Source of the DNA: Sporosarcina sp. PTS2304
Lineage (GTDB): Bacteria > Bacillota > Bacilli > Bacillales_A > Planococcaceae
Direction of reading: 5' to 3'
Length of the DNA stretch: 64,000 nucleotides
NCBI RefSeq assembly: GCF_003351785.1
Contig: NZ_CP031230.1
Location: 1,794,001-1,858,000 of the forward strand
Of the stretch, positions 45,028 to 53,712 are shown piece after piece. The position numbers were made by a program, and so were the translations under genes. Position 1 is the stretch's first letter, and the number at the start of each line of letters is the position of its first letter. Below the pieces are notes generated by a model. It had not been told where the DNA came from and ran no database searches. It worked only from the letters and a program-made list of their open reading frames with translations.

Positions 45028-46398
45028 TTAGTATACAGAAGAAAATAATTGCCTTTCCCATTCATTCACTTGATAAAAATGACGATTCCATTCCGATTTT
45101 TTCACTTTAATAAACTCTTCCCAAATGTCTCTCCCGATACTTTCTGCAAGTATAGTATCTTTTTCCAAGTAATAAAGAGCTTCCTTCAGGTCTCTTGGTG
45201 CATCCTCTACACCTAGCGCTATCAATTCTTCTGCAGATAATGAAGCGATGTCTTTTTCAAGTGGAAGTCCAGGATCCATTTTTTGTCGGATACCATGCAA
45301 GCCTGCTGCGATTAATGCGGATGATAACATATAAGGATTGCATGTACCGTCTGCGCCTCTGTATTCAAATCGGCGTTCCCGTCGTGGTTCTAGTACGCGA
45401 ACCAAAGCAGAACGGTTCCCTACTCCATAGCAAACATGTGCAGGTGCAAATGTTCCAGGTAATAGACGTTTATAAGAGTTCATAGTAGGCGCAGCTATTG
45501 CAGAAAGCGCCTTTGCATGATGCAAGATACCGCCAATAAAATAGTAAGCTGTATCCGAAAGTTCTAAACCTCTACTGTCATTGGTTTCTTTAAATACATT
45601 CCTTTCTCCCTCAAACATACTGATATGGACGTGTAAACCACTACCTGCATATTCTTCAAAAGGTTTTGGAGCCAATGTTCCTACCATCCCCATATCACGC
45701 GCTAAATGTTTGAACAATTGACTGAACGTCACTTGATTATCAGTTGCTTTAAGACTTTCATCGTACTTAGTATTAATCTCTAGTTGTCCAGGGCCATACT
45801 CACTAGATATCTGTTCCGTTTCAATACCCATCTGTTCCATTATTTCGATAAACCTCTGCATAAACTCTTCTTGAATATCTAATCCATTTGTAGAGAAGCA
45901 CATACTATTATCGGCTGGTACAAGTTTTCCGTCTTGTTCTTTTAACAAATAAGCTTCTTGTTCGTAAACCATATTGATTTCTCCGCCGGTCTCTTCCTTA
46001 GCTTCCTTCAATAATCGTTTCAAAGCACTTCTAGGACAACCATGCCACGGGTTTCCATTTTCATCTACTAAATCAGCATACATACGCGCGGTTCTATTTC
46101 TGTGTGGCAGAACTACAAATGTATCAAGATCAGGCATTGCAAAGAAATCACCATCATCTGCTCCATACCTTGCATTCTCTATCATCGTGTCAAACATATT
46201 AAAGTTCATAATAGCTGTACTGAAGTTGACCCCATTTTCTATCGCACTTTTTACTTGGCTTTTATGAATAGTCCGAGCACGTAGAATCCCCGTGTAATCT
46301 AAAAACTCTACACGTAGATATTGAATATCCTCCCGTTCGATTCTTTCCAACACTTCTTGTTTCTTCGAATTTGTATCTGTTAGCTCTATTGAGTTCAT
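45028..46398 (-). CDS. Glutamine synthetase-like gamma-glutamyl ligase
   Basis: 456 residues. GS catalytic motifs are all present: MVYEQEAYLL, EYGPGQLEIN, the ATP/ammonia site KPFEEYAGSGLHVHISMF, NSYKRLLPGTFAPAH and EYRGADGTCNPYMLSSALIA. The substitution of SANPY by TCNPY and the lack of the adenylylation-loop context argue against true glutamine synthetase. GS-like ligases of this group (PuuA, IpuC, FluG C-terminal domain) join glutamate to amines using ATP. AAGGAG precedes the ATG. It shares an operon with a FluG-type amidohydrolase. Confidence 0.9.
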   Translation of the reverse strand: MNSIELTDTNSKKQEVLERIEREDIQYLRVEFLDYTGILRARTIHKSQVKSAIENGVNFSTAIMNFNMFDTMIENARYGADDGDFFAMPDLDTFVVLPHRNRTARMYADLVDENGNPWHGCPRSALKRLLKEAKEETGGEINMVYEQEAYLLKEQDGKLVPADNSMCFSTNGLDIQEEFMQRFIEIMEQMGIETEQISSEYGPGQLEINTKYDESLKATDNQVTFSQLFKHLARDMGMVGTLAPKPFEEYAGSGLHVHISMFEGERNVFKETNDSRGLELSDTAYYFIGGILHHAKALSAIAAPTMNSYKRLLPGTFAPAHVCYGVGNRSALVRVLEPRRERRFEYRGADGTCNPYMLSSALIAAGLHGIRQKMDPGLPLEKDIASLSAEELIALGVEDAPRDLKEALYYLEKDTILAESIGRDIWEEFIKVKKSEWNRHFYQVNEWERQLFSSVY

Positions 46399-46399
46399 T

Positions 46400-47578
46400 T
46401 TATTCTCTCCTTTTTAGCAGTTCCTCAGCAATATTTGTGTATAGTTCAACTCCACGGATCAAAACAGAATCGTCAAAATAGAATTGGGGATGGTGCAAAT
46501 CAAATATTTCCTCATCATCTTTTTTGATGCCTAGCCGGAAGTATAATGAAGGTATTTTTTCTGAAAAGTATCCAAAGTCATCAGCTCCCATTGAGGGCTC
46601 TTCGAGTTCATATACAGAAGAATCACCAAGCATATCAGTAGCTATAGCTTTGAATACCGCTGTAATTTCAGATGAATTATTGATTGCTGGAGCGCCTATA
46701 ATATAATCAAGTTCTATAGTAGCACCCCATAAACTTTCTGCAGCTTTACAACTATCTTCAATCTTTTTTCTGATCAAGTTTCGTGTGACTTCAGAGAATG
46801 ACCTTGCAGTCCCTTCTATTTCAACTGTATCTGCTATTACATTATTGGCTTCTCCACCCTGTATTTTACCAATATGAACTAACGTCGGCTGAGTTGGACT
46901 AGTATGTTTCAAGGGAATTGCCTGTATATCTTGGACTAATTTTGTTGCTATATTAATAGCATCGATACCTAGGTGAGGTCTGGCACAATGACCGCCTTTT
47001 CCTTTAACAACTATTTTAAAATCATCGCAGGATGCCGTCATACTTCCGCTTTTCACACCGACAGTCCCTAGTGGAAGGTAAGGCCATAGATGCATTCCAA
47101 TTACACACTCTACCGATGGATTTTCAAGTACTCCTTTATCAATGAGATCTTTTGCGGCTCCGTCCAGTTCTTCTCCTGGCTGAAAAATACAGCGGACTGT
47201 ACCTTGTAGCTTGTTTTTATTTTCGCTTAATAATTTAGTTGCACCCAATAGCATAGCAGTATGGCCATCATGACCGCAGGCATGCATGACACCGTCAATA
47301 CAAGAACGGTAAGTAACATCTGCTTCTTCCTGAATAGGCAACGCATCAATATCAGCTCGTAAACCTATAGTTCTTCCGGACGGGTCACCAACGATATCGA
47401 CAAATACACCTGTCTCACCGATGTTTTCAAATTTGATTCCCCAACTAGTAAGGATATTTCTAATTGTTTCGGCTGTTTGATACTCTTGAAAAGACAATTC
47501 AGGGTATTGGTGAAGCTTTCTTCGAATGGATACAACTTCTTCTTTTAACTGAGAAAGATAGTGTGTATGATTTATCAT
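46400..47578 (-). CDS. M20D amidohydrolase
   Basis: 392 residues: ACGHDGHTAMLLG, PGEELDGAAKDL, GMHLWPYLPLG, VKGKGGHCARPHLGIDAI and DLHHPQFYFDD are the metal-site and dimerisation motifs of hippurate hydrolase/IAA-amino-acid hydrolase-like enzymes. It cleaves N-acyl amino acids or similar amides. Its ATG directly follows the stop of the permease gene. It is a different sub-branch from the M20 enzyme at 16358. The substrate may be what the permease brings in. Confidence 0.9.
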   Translation of the reverse strand: MINHTHYLSQLKEEVVSIRRKLHQYPELSFQEYQTAETIRNILTSWGIKFENIGETGVFVDIVGDPSGRTIGLRADIDALPIQEEADVTYRSCIDGVMHACGHDGHTAMLLGATKLLSENKNKLQGTVRCIFQPGEELDGAAKDLIDKGVLENPSVECVIGMHLWPYLPLGTVGVKSGSMTASCDDFKIVVKGKGGHCARPHLGIDAINIATKLVQDIQAIPLKHTSPTQPTLVHIGKIQGGEANNVIADTVEIEGTARSFSEVTRNLIRKKIEDSCKAAESLWGATIELDYIIGAPAINNSSEITAVFKAIATDMLGDSSVYELEEPSMGADDFGYFSEKIPSLYFRLGIKKDDEEIFDLHHPQFYFDDSVLIRGVELYTNIAEELLKRRE

Positions 47579-48946
47579 CTATATCACCTTTTTCGGTTCT
47601 GCACTCACTTTACGAAATGCACTCTTATTAAATACTTTAAATAGAATAAACAATATAGTCAGCCAAACCGCACCTCTGATTAACGTTCCAATATCGTTTA
47701 CAAAAGATCCATACAAAACAACTACAATTCCGATAAATCCTAGTATTGGAAATAGAGGAAATAAAGGTTGTCTCCATGGCAATTTTGCTATTTCCTCTTT
47801 ATATTTCACTCTATAAATCACACTAGCAATTAATGTAATCCCCCACGAGAACAACCATGCTATTACGAGTTGATTAGACAATTCTATGTAAATCAAATCG
47901 GGATTAAATTGTCCGATGATAATTAGCAATACAGTTGCTGCCCAAATTATCACTATTGCATTGACCGGTGTATAAGTCTTAGGGTGGATCGCTCCCATAA
48001 ACTTAGGCAACATACCTTCTCTTGCTTGGGAATAAAAAATACGTGAAGTAGCATACATCGTTCCCATAAGAATAGTTGTGGCTGCAGCTATCCACGCAGC
48101 AGTATTCATGATAAATGCTCCTGCTACACCGAAAACCTGACCAGCTGCGACTGTAAATGGTGAACTATCAATCGTGACACTTTGAAAAGGTATAATACCT
48201 TGAAGTACAAAATGAGCAAAAGAGTAAATAAACAAGAATGTTAAACTTGACCATATCAATCCACGTGGAAGATCTCGCTGTGGATTAATTGCTTCAGCCC
48301 CTGCTGTAACGAGAGTAAGGGCCCCTAAATACGCATATGTACCTAAAGGAATTGCACTTAAAAATCCTGGAGCTCCATAAGGCATCATTGGTGTGAAGTT
48401 ACCTAAATTCACGTCTTTTAGACCGATTACAGCGAAGATAATCATTGTACCTACAAGACTCAATACCAACCAAAGCTGAACTCTAGCAGCAAGCATAGTA
48501 CCTGCTATATTCATCAAAGCAAACAACGTAATGAATACTAGAGAAAATACCATAGGCCACCAAGTAGCGGTTAAGCTTGGAAAATACCACATAGTTATCT
48601 TTCCGAGTGCTAGTCCGACACTGCCACCTGCAATAATCCAACCGATTGCAAATGTCATTCCTGCAATGAAGCCCCACGACTTACCTATTATTCGTTCTAC
48701 CCAGTGAGACATCGCTCCTGCATCCGGCATAGCAATCGCTATTTCTATTAAAGCCATTATTAGAAACAACTGGAATAACCCTGCAATACCATATGAAATG
48801 ATGGAACTTGGTCCGGCTAAGGCAATTCCTTCACCCATCAAAAGAAAAATCCCATCTCCTACTACTGCACCAACTCCTAAAGCCCAAATATGCCAGAATT
48901 TTAGCGTTCTCTTAGGCTGTAGGTCCAAATGTAAATGATTACTCAT
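47579..48946 (-). CDS. APC-superfamily amino acid/amine permease
   Basis: 455 residues, twelve membrane helices. KFWHIWALGVGAVVGDGIFL is the first-helix signature of APC carriers and PDAGAMSHWVERIIGKSWGF the second to third helix region. It should import the substrate of this catabolic cluster across the cytoplasmic membrane. It lies between the FluG-type amidohydrolase and M20 genes with almost no spacing, so it is co-expressed. Substrate unknown; amine, amide or amino acid. Confidence 0.9.
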   Translation of the reverse strand: MSNHLHLDLQPKRTLKFWHIWALGVGAVVGDGIFLLMGEGIALAGPSSIISYGIAGLFQLFLIMALIEIAIAMPDAGAMSHWVERIIGKSWGFIAGMTFAIGWIIAGGSVGLALGKITMWYFPSLTATWWPMVFSLVFITLFALMNIAGTMLAARVQLWLVLSLVGTMIIFAVIGLKDVNLGNFTPMMPYGAPGFLSAIPLGTYAYLGALTLVTAGAEAINPQRDLPRGLIWSSLTFLFIYSFAHFVLQGIIPFQSVTIDSSPFTVAAGQVFGVAGAFIMNTAAWIAAATTILMGTMYATSRIFYSQAREGMLPKFMGAIHPKTYTPVNAIVIIWAATVLLIIIGQFNPDLIYIELSNQLVIAWLFSWGITLIASVIYRVKYKEEIAKLPWRQPLFPLFPILGFIGIVVVLYGSFVNDIGTLIRGAVWLTILFILFKVFNKSAFRKVSAEPKKVI

Positions 48947-48967
48947 ATTACTGCCCCTCTCTTAATG

Positions 48968-50125
48968 TTATAATTTGATGTTATAGATCTTCTCGAAATT
49001 TCTATACAGAACCATTTCACCGATATATTGAGCTTTCTCAACATCCATATAGTCCTTCTCCACCCACGAATTCAATACTCTTTCAAAGTTTTCTATAAAA
49101 ATTTTAACGCCCATCCAATTCATCTCCGGAACTGTAAAAGCATCAGATCCATACATCACCTTATCAAACGGAGCCAATTCAAATACTTGTGACATGATTC
49201 TTTCTACACCATGAGCTGTAAATGGATTTTGTAAAGATATATCCATGTATACGTTAGGAAGAATGCTGACTATAAAAGCAGCTTCCTCCATCCATGGATA
49301 ACCACCATGAACAAGATGGACTTTTGTATTTTTATATTTTTCTTGACGGAAAATATCCAATAGGTAGCTTGGGCTTGCTTTTGGAAGTACCACTTCGCCA
49401 TCACCGATTCCCGTATGAATATGCATAAATTTATCGGCTTCTGTACAACATTCCATTGCGATATGGAAGCAGTAATCACGAAGTCTTTTAACGGCGCTCC
49501 TAGTGTCCTTCTTAAATGTTTCGTATTCCTTTGTAGCTGCCGACTCGTCTATTTCTTCAACATCTAAGCCACTACGATATGCAATAATTGTTTTTAAACC
49601 AACTACATGTTCTTTACACAAATCCTCTTGTAAGCGCTTTCTGTAAAGGCTGATAAACTCCTCGAATGACTCATAGTCTTCAGATAGTTCTACCATGAGC
49701 GGCTCGATCCTACTGATTTCCCAGACTTTTATATCGCATAACTCTTCAAAGTCCTCTCTGTCTATTGGAGGCTGAGGATAGCCGAAATCCATTATAGCTC
49801 CTTGTAAATTTACATCCTTAAATAATTTCTGTGTGTAGGCAGAAAAGTCTTTTGACTGTTCATTTCTTGCATGGACAATTGCTTCAATATCTTCATTACA
49901 ATTAAGATACTGTGACATTCCTCTCAACAGTCTCTGAATCCACATATTAGAGCCAGGATATGGTTGATTTTTTTCTACCTCACTTAAATCAGAAAACATT
50001 TCCGGTATTACAGATAACGAAAGGTTACGCAAAAAACCTACGGGTGATTGTGCTTCTAGTTTCTCTTTAAAAGGATGTGCGTGTACATCTACTACTTTTA
50101 CACCAGTTAATTTTACTTTCTTCAT
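48968..50125 (-). CDS. FluG-type TIM-barrel amidohydrolase
   Basis: 385 residues. Amidohydrolase-2 marks are VVDVHAHPF (first metal His pair), VGLKTIIAYRSGLD, FMHIHTGIGDGEV, VHLVHGGYPWM and KVMYGSDAF with the last metal Asp. The nearest architecture I know is the N-terminal domain of fungal FluG and plant NodGS, in which this domain is fused to a GS-like domain; here the GS-like partner is a separate gene three positions downstream. First gene of the cluster, with GGAGAAA before the ATG. Substrate unknown. Confidence 0.85.
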   Translation of the reverse strand: MKKVKLTGVKVVDVHAHPFKEKLEAQSPVGFLRNLSLSVIPEMFSDLSEVEKNQPYPGSNMWIQRLLRGMSQYLNCNEDIEAIVHARNEQSKDFSAYTQKLFKDVNLQGAIMDFGYPQPPIDREDFEELCDIKVWEISRIEPLMVELSEDYESFEEFISLYRKRLQEDLCKEHVVGLKTIIAYRSGLDVEEIDESAATKEYETFKKDTRSAVKRLRDYCFHIAMECCTEADKFMHIHTGIGDGEVVLPKASPSYLLDIFRQEKYKNTKVHLVHGGYPWMEEAAFIVSILPNVYMDISLQNPFTAHGVERIMSQVFELAPFDKVMYGSDAFTVPEMNWMGVKIFIENFERVLNSWVEKDYMDVEKAQYIGEMVLYRNFEKIYNIKL

Positions 50126-50155
50126 ATCATTTCTCCTCTCTATCTACATTTCAAA

Positions 50156-50170
50156 AAAGAAAAATATTTT
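50156..50170. promoter_or_regulatory. 15-bp direct repeat, copy 1 (candidate operator)
   Basis: AAAGAAAAATATTTT occurs here and at 50259-50273 in the spacer between the amidohydrolase cluster and its divergent regulator. AT-rich, so chance is possible. Confidence 0.35.
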
Positions 50171-50258
50171 CCGAAAAAAATTTTTATATGCGGATGTTTT
50201 TCTATTTTTAAAATTATGATATAGTTGATTATATTTTCTAAACATTTTAACATCAAGT

Positions 50259-50273
50259 AAAGAAAAATATTTT
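50259..50273. promoter_or_regulatory. 15-bp direct repeat, copy 2 (candidate operator)
   Basis: Second AAAGAAAAATATTTT, 18 bp before the regulator start codon and 103 bp from copy 1, near ten helical turns. Confidence 0.35.
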
Positions 50274-50290
50274 TACAAAAGGAGAAAAAA

Positions 50291-51982
50291 ATGAAAGAGA
50301 TTAATTTAATAAATGCAACTCAGATTCTAGCGCCATTTCTTTTTGAAGGTATTATAATCATTGATAACTACGGATTTATTAAAACGCTTAATCAATCAGC
50401 CGTAGATTATTTTCCGGGAGCTACTAAAAGTCAGCTACTCAATCAATCTATAGAAAATTACATCCCCTCTCCAAAGATTCCTCAATTTTTGTCAAATAAG
50501 ATTGACATGAAAAACATAGATATTTCCATTGGGAATAATCACGCATTAGTTAATATGCATGTAATCGATGATTCAGAGGCTCTCATCATATTGCGTCAGG
50601 TTACAACGATCAATCACTTGAATACAGAGTTACAAAAATATCAACAATATTTACGTCAGTTTGAAATTATTTTAGATTCGCTGGATGAAGGCGTATGCTT
50701 TATAGATAATAATCAAAAGATAGTTCTCTATAATAAAAAACAGGGTGAATTAAATTCCCGAGAAGCCAAGGATGTGCAGGGTAAATATTTAACAGAAGTC
50801 TTCTCTACTCAAAGCAGTCTAGTTTCTTCTCTTTACACACTTTCTAACACTAAAGAAATTGGCTATAGCAATACTTTCTTCTCGAATAACGGAAAGAAAT
50901 ACAGTATCCATCAGAAAAACATACCTCTTTTAATTGGTAAACAAAAAATCGGAAATATTTTTGTAACAAGAGATTTTTCGAAAACAGAGGATTTTATTGA
51001 AACTCTTTATCTTAGAAAAGAAGAAGTATCAAAGGATAATACAGAAGAAAAGGATCTATACTCCTCTTTTTTTACAAATACTAACGCATTATCCACTCTT
51101 CTTGATGAATTAAAACAGTTAGGTAATCCCTCTGCTAATCTCATATTTCATGGAGATCAAGGGACGGGAAAAAATATGTTGGCTCGTTTTTTTGTTGAAA
51201 ATCAATTAAAAAAGTCCGTATATATGATTAACTGCAGCCTATATTCTACACAATCGCTATCAAATATGTTATTTGGCTCTCACGATAAAGCAGGCTTTTT
51301 AGAACAGGCACATAAAGGGGCTTTGATAATAGATAAACTGACAGCTATGCCCTTATTTTTACAGGAACATCTTTTCAATGCGCTGAAGACTAATACAATC
51401 ATTCGTAACGGCTGTGAAGAAGAAATAGCAATTGATGTACAAATAATTTCCTTGTTAAATGAAAAACCATGGAAATCTATAAAAGAAAAGTGTTTAAACG
51501 AAAATTTATTCTATGAATTGAGCTCAGTATCTTTTTATGTTCCTTCATTACAAGATCAACAGTCCTCAATCGTTCAGTTAGCAGAAAATTTTCTTAATAT
51601 GTTCAATACCGGCAAAAAAACACATTCATTTTCTCCAGAAACAGTGAACTTTTTAGAAAACTATCACTTCCCTGGTAATGTAAGGCAATTAAAACATATG
51701 GTTGAATGGATAGTTAGCCGACACCCTGATGTACTCGTATATGAACTTCATCATTTACCGGAATATCTGCAAACAGATACCATAACAGACGGAACCCGAA
51801 CCGCTTCATACTCTCCAAAAATCGATTTGGCAGAAACGGTCGAACAATACGAAAAACAAATTATTGTAGATACATTGAAGCGTTATAATTACCATCTAAC
51901 TAATACAGCTGAACAACTCGGAATATCCAGACAAAACTTAAACTACAAAATTAAAAAACATGAAATTGATAGTAAAAAATAA
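50291..51982 (+). CDS. PAS-AAA-Fis regulator resembling a sigma-54 activator but lacking GAFTGA
   Basis: 563 residues. Two PAS-like domains (about 10-110, FEGIIIIDNYGFIKTLNQSA; about 125-235, LDSLDEGVCFIDNNQKIV) precede an AAA+ region (about 270-470) and a Fis-type HTH at the end (HLTNTAEQLGISRQNLNYKI). Walker A is GDQGTGKN instead of GESGTGKE. Where activators have GHEKGAFTGA, this reads LFGSHDKAGFLEQAHKG, so about ten residues including the sigma-54 contact loop are gone, and Walker B is LIIDK rather than LFLDE. It is unlikely to drive sigma-54 promoters; a TyrR-like role with sigma-A is inferred. Divergent from the amine cluster, which it probably controls. Confidence 0.85.
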   Translation: MKEINLINATQILAPFLFEGIIIIDNYGFIKTLNQSAVDYFPGATKSQLLNQSIENYIPSPKIPQFLSNKIDMKNIDISIGNNHALVNMHVIDDSEALIILRQVTTINHLNTELQKYQQYLRQFEIILDSLDEGVCFIDNNQKIVLYNKKQGELNSREAKDVQGKYLTEVFSTQSSLVSSLYTLSNTKEIGYSNTFFSNNGKKYSIHQKNIPLLIGKQKIGNIFVTRDFSKTEDFIETLYLRKEEVSKDNTEEKDLYSSFFTNTNALSTLLDELKQLGNPSANLIFHGDQGTGKNMLARFFVENQLKKSVYMINCSLYSTQSLSNMLFGSHDKAGFLEQAHKGALIIDKLTAMPLFLQEHLFNALKTNTIIRNGCEEEIAIDVQIISLLNEKPWKSIKEKCLNENLFYELSSVSFYVPSLQDQQSSIVQLAENFLNMFNTGKKTHSFSPETVNFLENYHFPGNVRQLKHMVEWIVSRHPDVLVYELHHLPEYLQTDTITDGTRTASYSPKIDLAETVEQYEKQIIVDTLKRYNYHLTNTAEQLGISRQNLNYKIKKHEIDSKK

Positions 51983-52020
51983 TGTCTGATGCACAGTAAT
52001 TATAGAATTATAAACAGAAA

Positions 52021-52062
52021 GAAACGAAGACGTACGCTATAGCTCCGTCTCCGTTTCTTCCC
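52021..52062 (+). terminator. Terminator of the regulator gene
   Basis: GAAACG-AGACG pairs with CGTCT-CGTTTC with one mismatch, 40 bp after the stop, followed by TTCCCATTTATTT. Confidence 0.6.
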
Positions 52063-52119
52063 ATTTATTTAACATGCTATCTATATCTATATTTCTTTGA
52101 ATAGATTTTTTTAGTGATC

Positions 52120-52176
52120 GGTATCCGTGTCATGTAAAATAAATACTACTTACTTATTTTGTAGCACACAGGCACC
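52120..52176. repeat. Type B palindromic element
   Basis: GGTATCCGTGTCATGTAAAA at the left, TGTAGCACACAGGCACC at the right. Confidence 0.65.
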
Positions 52177-52197
52177 TAACTTGTTAGCGTTTAAATA

Positions 52198-52222
52198 CCC
52201 CTTTGTCATTTCAACAAAGGGG
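52198..52222 (-). terminator. Hairpin after the Big-like fragment
   Basis: CCCCTTTGT and ACAAAGGGG arms; same as the hairpin at 38018. Confidence 0.65.
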
Positions 52223-52230
52223 TGATTGTA

Positions 52231-52533
52231 TTACGTTATGGTTACTGTCATTTCAGCTGATTTAGACGGATTACTTAGGGATGTAGCGACTACTGTGAAT
52301 GTTCCGATCGGAGTATTTACATCAACTGTTATCACACCTGTAGTAGGATTCACAGAGACTCCGTTTACCGGTGTTTGTAAAGACCAAGTAACCGCCTCAC
52401 CGACCAATGGGTTACCATTTCCATCATTCACAACAGCTGAGTAAATTGCGCTTACAGTCGGCCCTATCGTATGAATTTCAATATAGTTGGGACCAGTAAT
52501 CGCAATATCTCCTATTAAAACACTATTCCCTTC
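52231..52533 (-). pseudogene. Big-like surface-protein C-terminal fragment, longer copy
   Basis: Minus-strand frame: IAITGPNYIEIHTIGP, then SAIYSAVVNDGNGNPLVG and the same closing domain as at 38045. It has no start codon with ribosome site and no signal peptide, and a stop in frame precedes it at 52534. The 200 bp shared with 38045 differ at only a few positions, so the duplication is recent. Confidence 0.75.
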
Positions 52534-52565
52534 TTATACCTATCTTGTCTTTAGGCTTTCGACAG

Positions 52566-52770
52566 GGCCTTCACCAAGCAGGCGACTTTCATCGCACACG
52601 GCGATCCGTCAGCGGTAGATCTTATACCTTATTTCCCCTACAACAAGTATAATTTATTTTGGAGGAAACTGTCATTATTATTCTGAAAAAATTAGGGGTA
52701 AGTGGTTGTGCGTTACATAACTCAGATGCGATTTAGAAATGTTTTCAAGTTGTGCGGCTTGCAAGGCATT
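52566..52770. repeat. Duplicated block, copy 2, ending in a type B palindrome
   Basis: Matches 42672-42868. The type B part (AGTGGTTGTGCGTTACATAA to TTTTCAAGTTGTGCGGC) is at 52701-52769. The border with unrelated sequence is at the CTTCACC next to 52568. Confidence 0.7.
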
Positions 52771-52854
52771 TAACTTTAAAAACGACGTGGATTGTCAGCG
52801 TATGTAGCTCTTTCATTTGCACGGCAACTCTTCTACTCATTTTTAATGAACTTC

Positions 52855-53358
52855 TTATTTTTTTAAACCATAAACTTGTACTATACTTTTTTCTTCAGTG
52901 TATTCTTTTATAAAATCCATATAAGATTTCTCGAGTACTCTAACAGAATTAATGTTCTCTTTATAAACTTCAGCAATCACTTCTTTTGCCCCTAATTCTA
53001 GTAAGGAGTACGTTAATAGCCCTTCCAAAACTTCAAGTCCAAATCCGTTGCCCCAATACTTTTCTAAAAATCTATATCCTACCTCAACACATTCCAAATC
53101 TAGTTTCTCAACAGCACACGCACCTACTAAAGAGCTAGTTTCATCTGATTTTCTAGAAATACCCATAACAATTCTATTTGTCTCACTTAGAAAGTAGCCG
53201 CTGATAATATTTTCAAATTCACTTTTATTCTCTTCCCTTGTCTTTGCTCTACCGACTGTATATTTCATAACCTTACTATTACCCTGCATTTCATTAAATT
53301 CATCAAAGTCCTTTTGTTCTAACTGTCTTGCAACTAAACGCTCTGTTTCGAAATACAA
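52855..53358 (-). CDS. GNAT acetyltransferase, RimJ/RimL type
   Basis: 167 residues from the TTG at 53358, chosen because GAGGTG lies six bases upstream and the family opening YFETERLVARQLEQKDF starts there; the longer frame would run through a palindromic repeat. Further marks are VGACAVEKLDLECVEVGYRF, KYWGNGFGLEVLEGLL and NINSVRVLEKSYMDF. It acetylates an unknown amine, protein terminus or antibiotic. Stand-alone gene between repeats. Confidence 0.85.
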   Translation of the reverse strand: MYFETERLVARQLEQKDFDEFNEMQGNSKVMKYTVGRAKTREENKSEFENIISGYFLSETNRIVMGISRKSDETSSLVGACAVEKLDLECVEVGYRFLEKYWGNGFGLEVLEGLLTYSLLELGAKEVIAEVYKENINSVRVLEKSYMDFIKEYTEEKSIVQVYGLKK

Positions 53359-53427
53359 AAGATTCACCTCATTTTTTTCTTGAAAGGTATTAGTTAGCAG
53401 GGGCTGTACATCACACAACTTAGGAAT

Positions 53428-53509
53428 GGTACCTGCCCAAGAAACTAACATGAAAGTTTAAACATTCATGTTAGTTCAAACAATCATGAACGTTTTGCCC
53501 ACAGGTACA
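53428..53509. repeat. Type A palindromic element, full length
   Basis: 82 bp: GGTACCTGCCCAAGAAACT at the left, AAACATTCATGTTAGTTCAA in the centre, TTTTGCCCACAGGTAC at the right. Compensating C-G changes (GCCC on both arms in place of GCGC) break the pairing slightly rather than restore it. Confidence 0.8.
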
Positions 53510-53555
53510 TTTCACTAAGAATGGAGAATTAGTTTCAAAAAATATCCAGATGAAA

Positions 53556-53619
53556 GCTACTTGTGCATGAAACTTTCATGATTGTTTGCACATTTACGTT
53601 CGTTTCACACGAAGGTTCC
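53556..53619. repeat. Diverged type A element
   Basis: CTACTTGTGCATGAAACTTT at the left and GTTTCACACGAAGGTTCC at the right. Confidence 0.55.
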
Positions 53620-53643
53620 TTTATGAATAGAAGAAAATCAAAT

Positions 53644-53679
53644 AAAACAGGGGATTTCAATTAACTAAAATCCCCTGTT
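53644..53679 (-). terminator. Terminator of the small basic protein gene
   Basis: AACAGGGGATTT pairs with AAATCCCCTGTT; TTTTATTTG follows on the minus strand. Confidence 0.8.
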
Positions 53680-53712
53680 CCATACACGTACGCTTTAATT
53701 AGATAGATAGCT

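Larger units (their letters stand above)
53359..53712. other. Repeat-filled spacer
   Basis: No gene seen. Contains a partial type B arm (53397-53420), a full type A palindrome (53428-53509), a diverged type A (53556-53619) and the terminator at 53644-53679. Confidence 0.6.

Noticed and set aside
45028..46398. Annotation as the primary glutamine synthetase GlnA
   Set aside because: Operon context with amidohydrolases, aminotransferase and permease, and the altered TCNPY motif, fit a gamma-glutamyl ligase better; no GlnR partner is adjacent.
50126..50290. Sigma-54 promoter in front of the amidohydrolase cluster
   Set aside because: I looked for GG ... GC at the -24/-12 spacing on the minus strand and found none; the regulator also lacks the sigma-54 contact loop.
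52566..52640. Group II intron hairpin on the minus strand
   Set aside because: The GCCGTGTGCGATGAAAGTCGC stretch (split here as GCCGTGTGCGATG and AAAGTCGC) resembles a hairpin found ahead of intron reverse transcriptases, but no reverse transcriptase, domain V or exon junction is visible.
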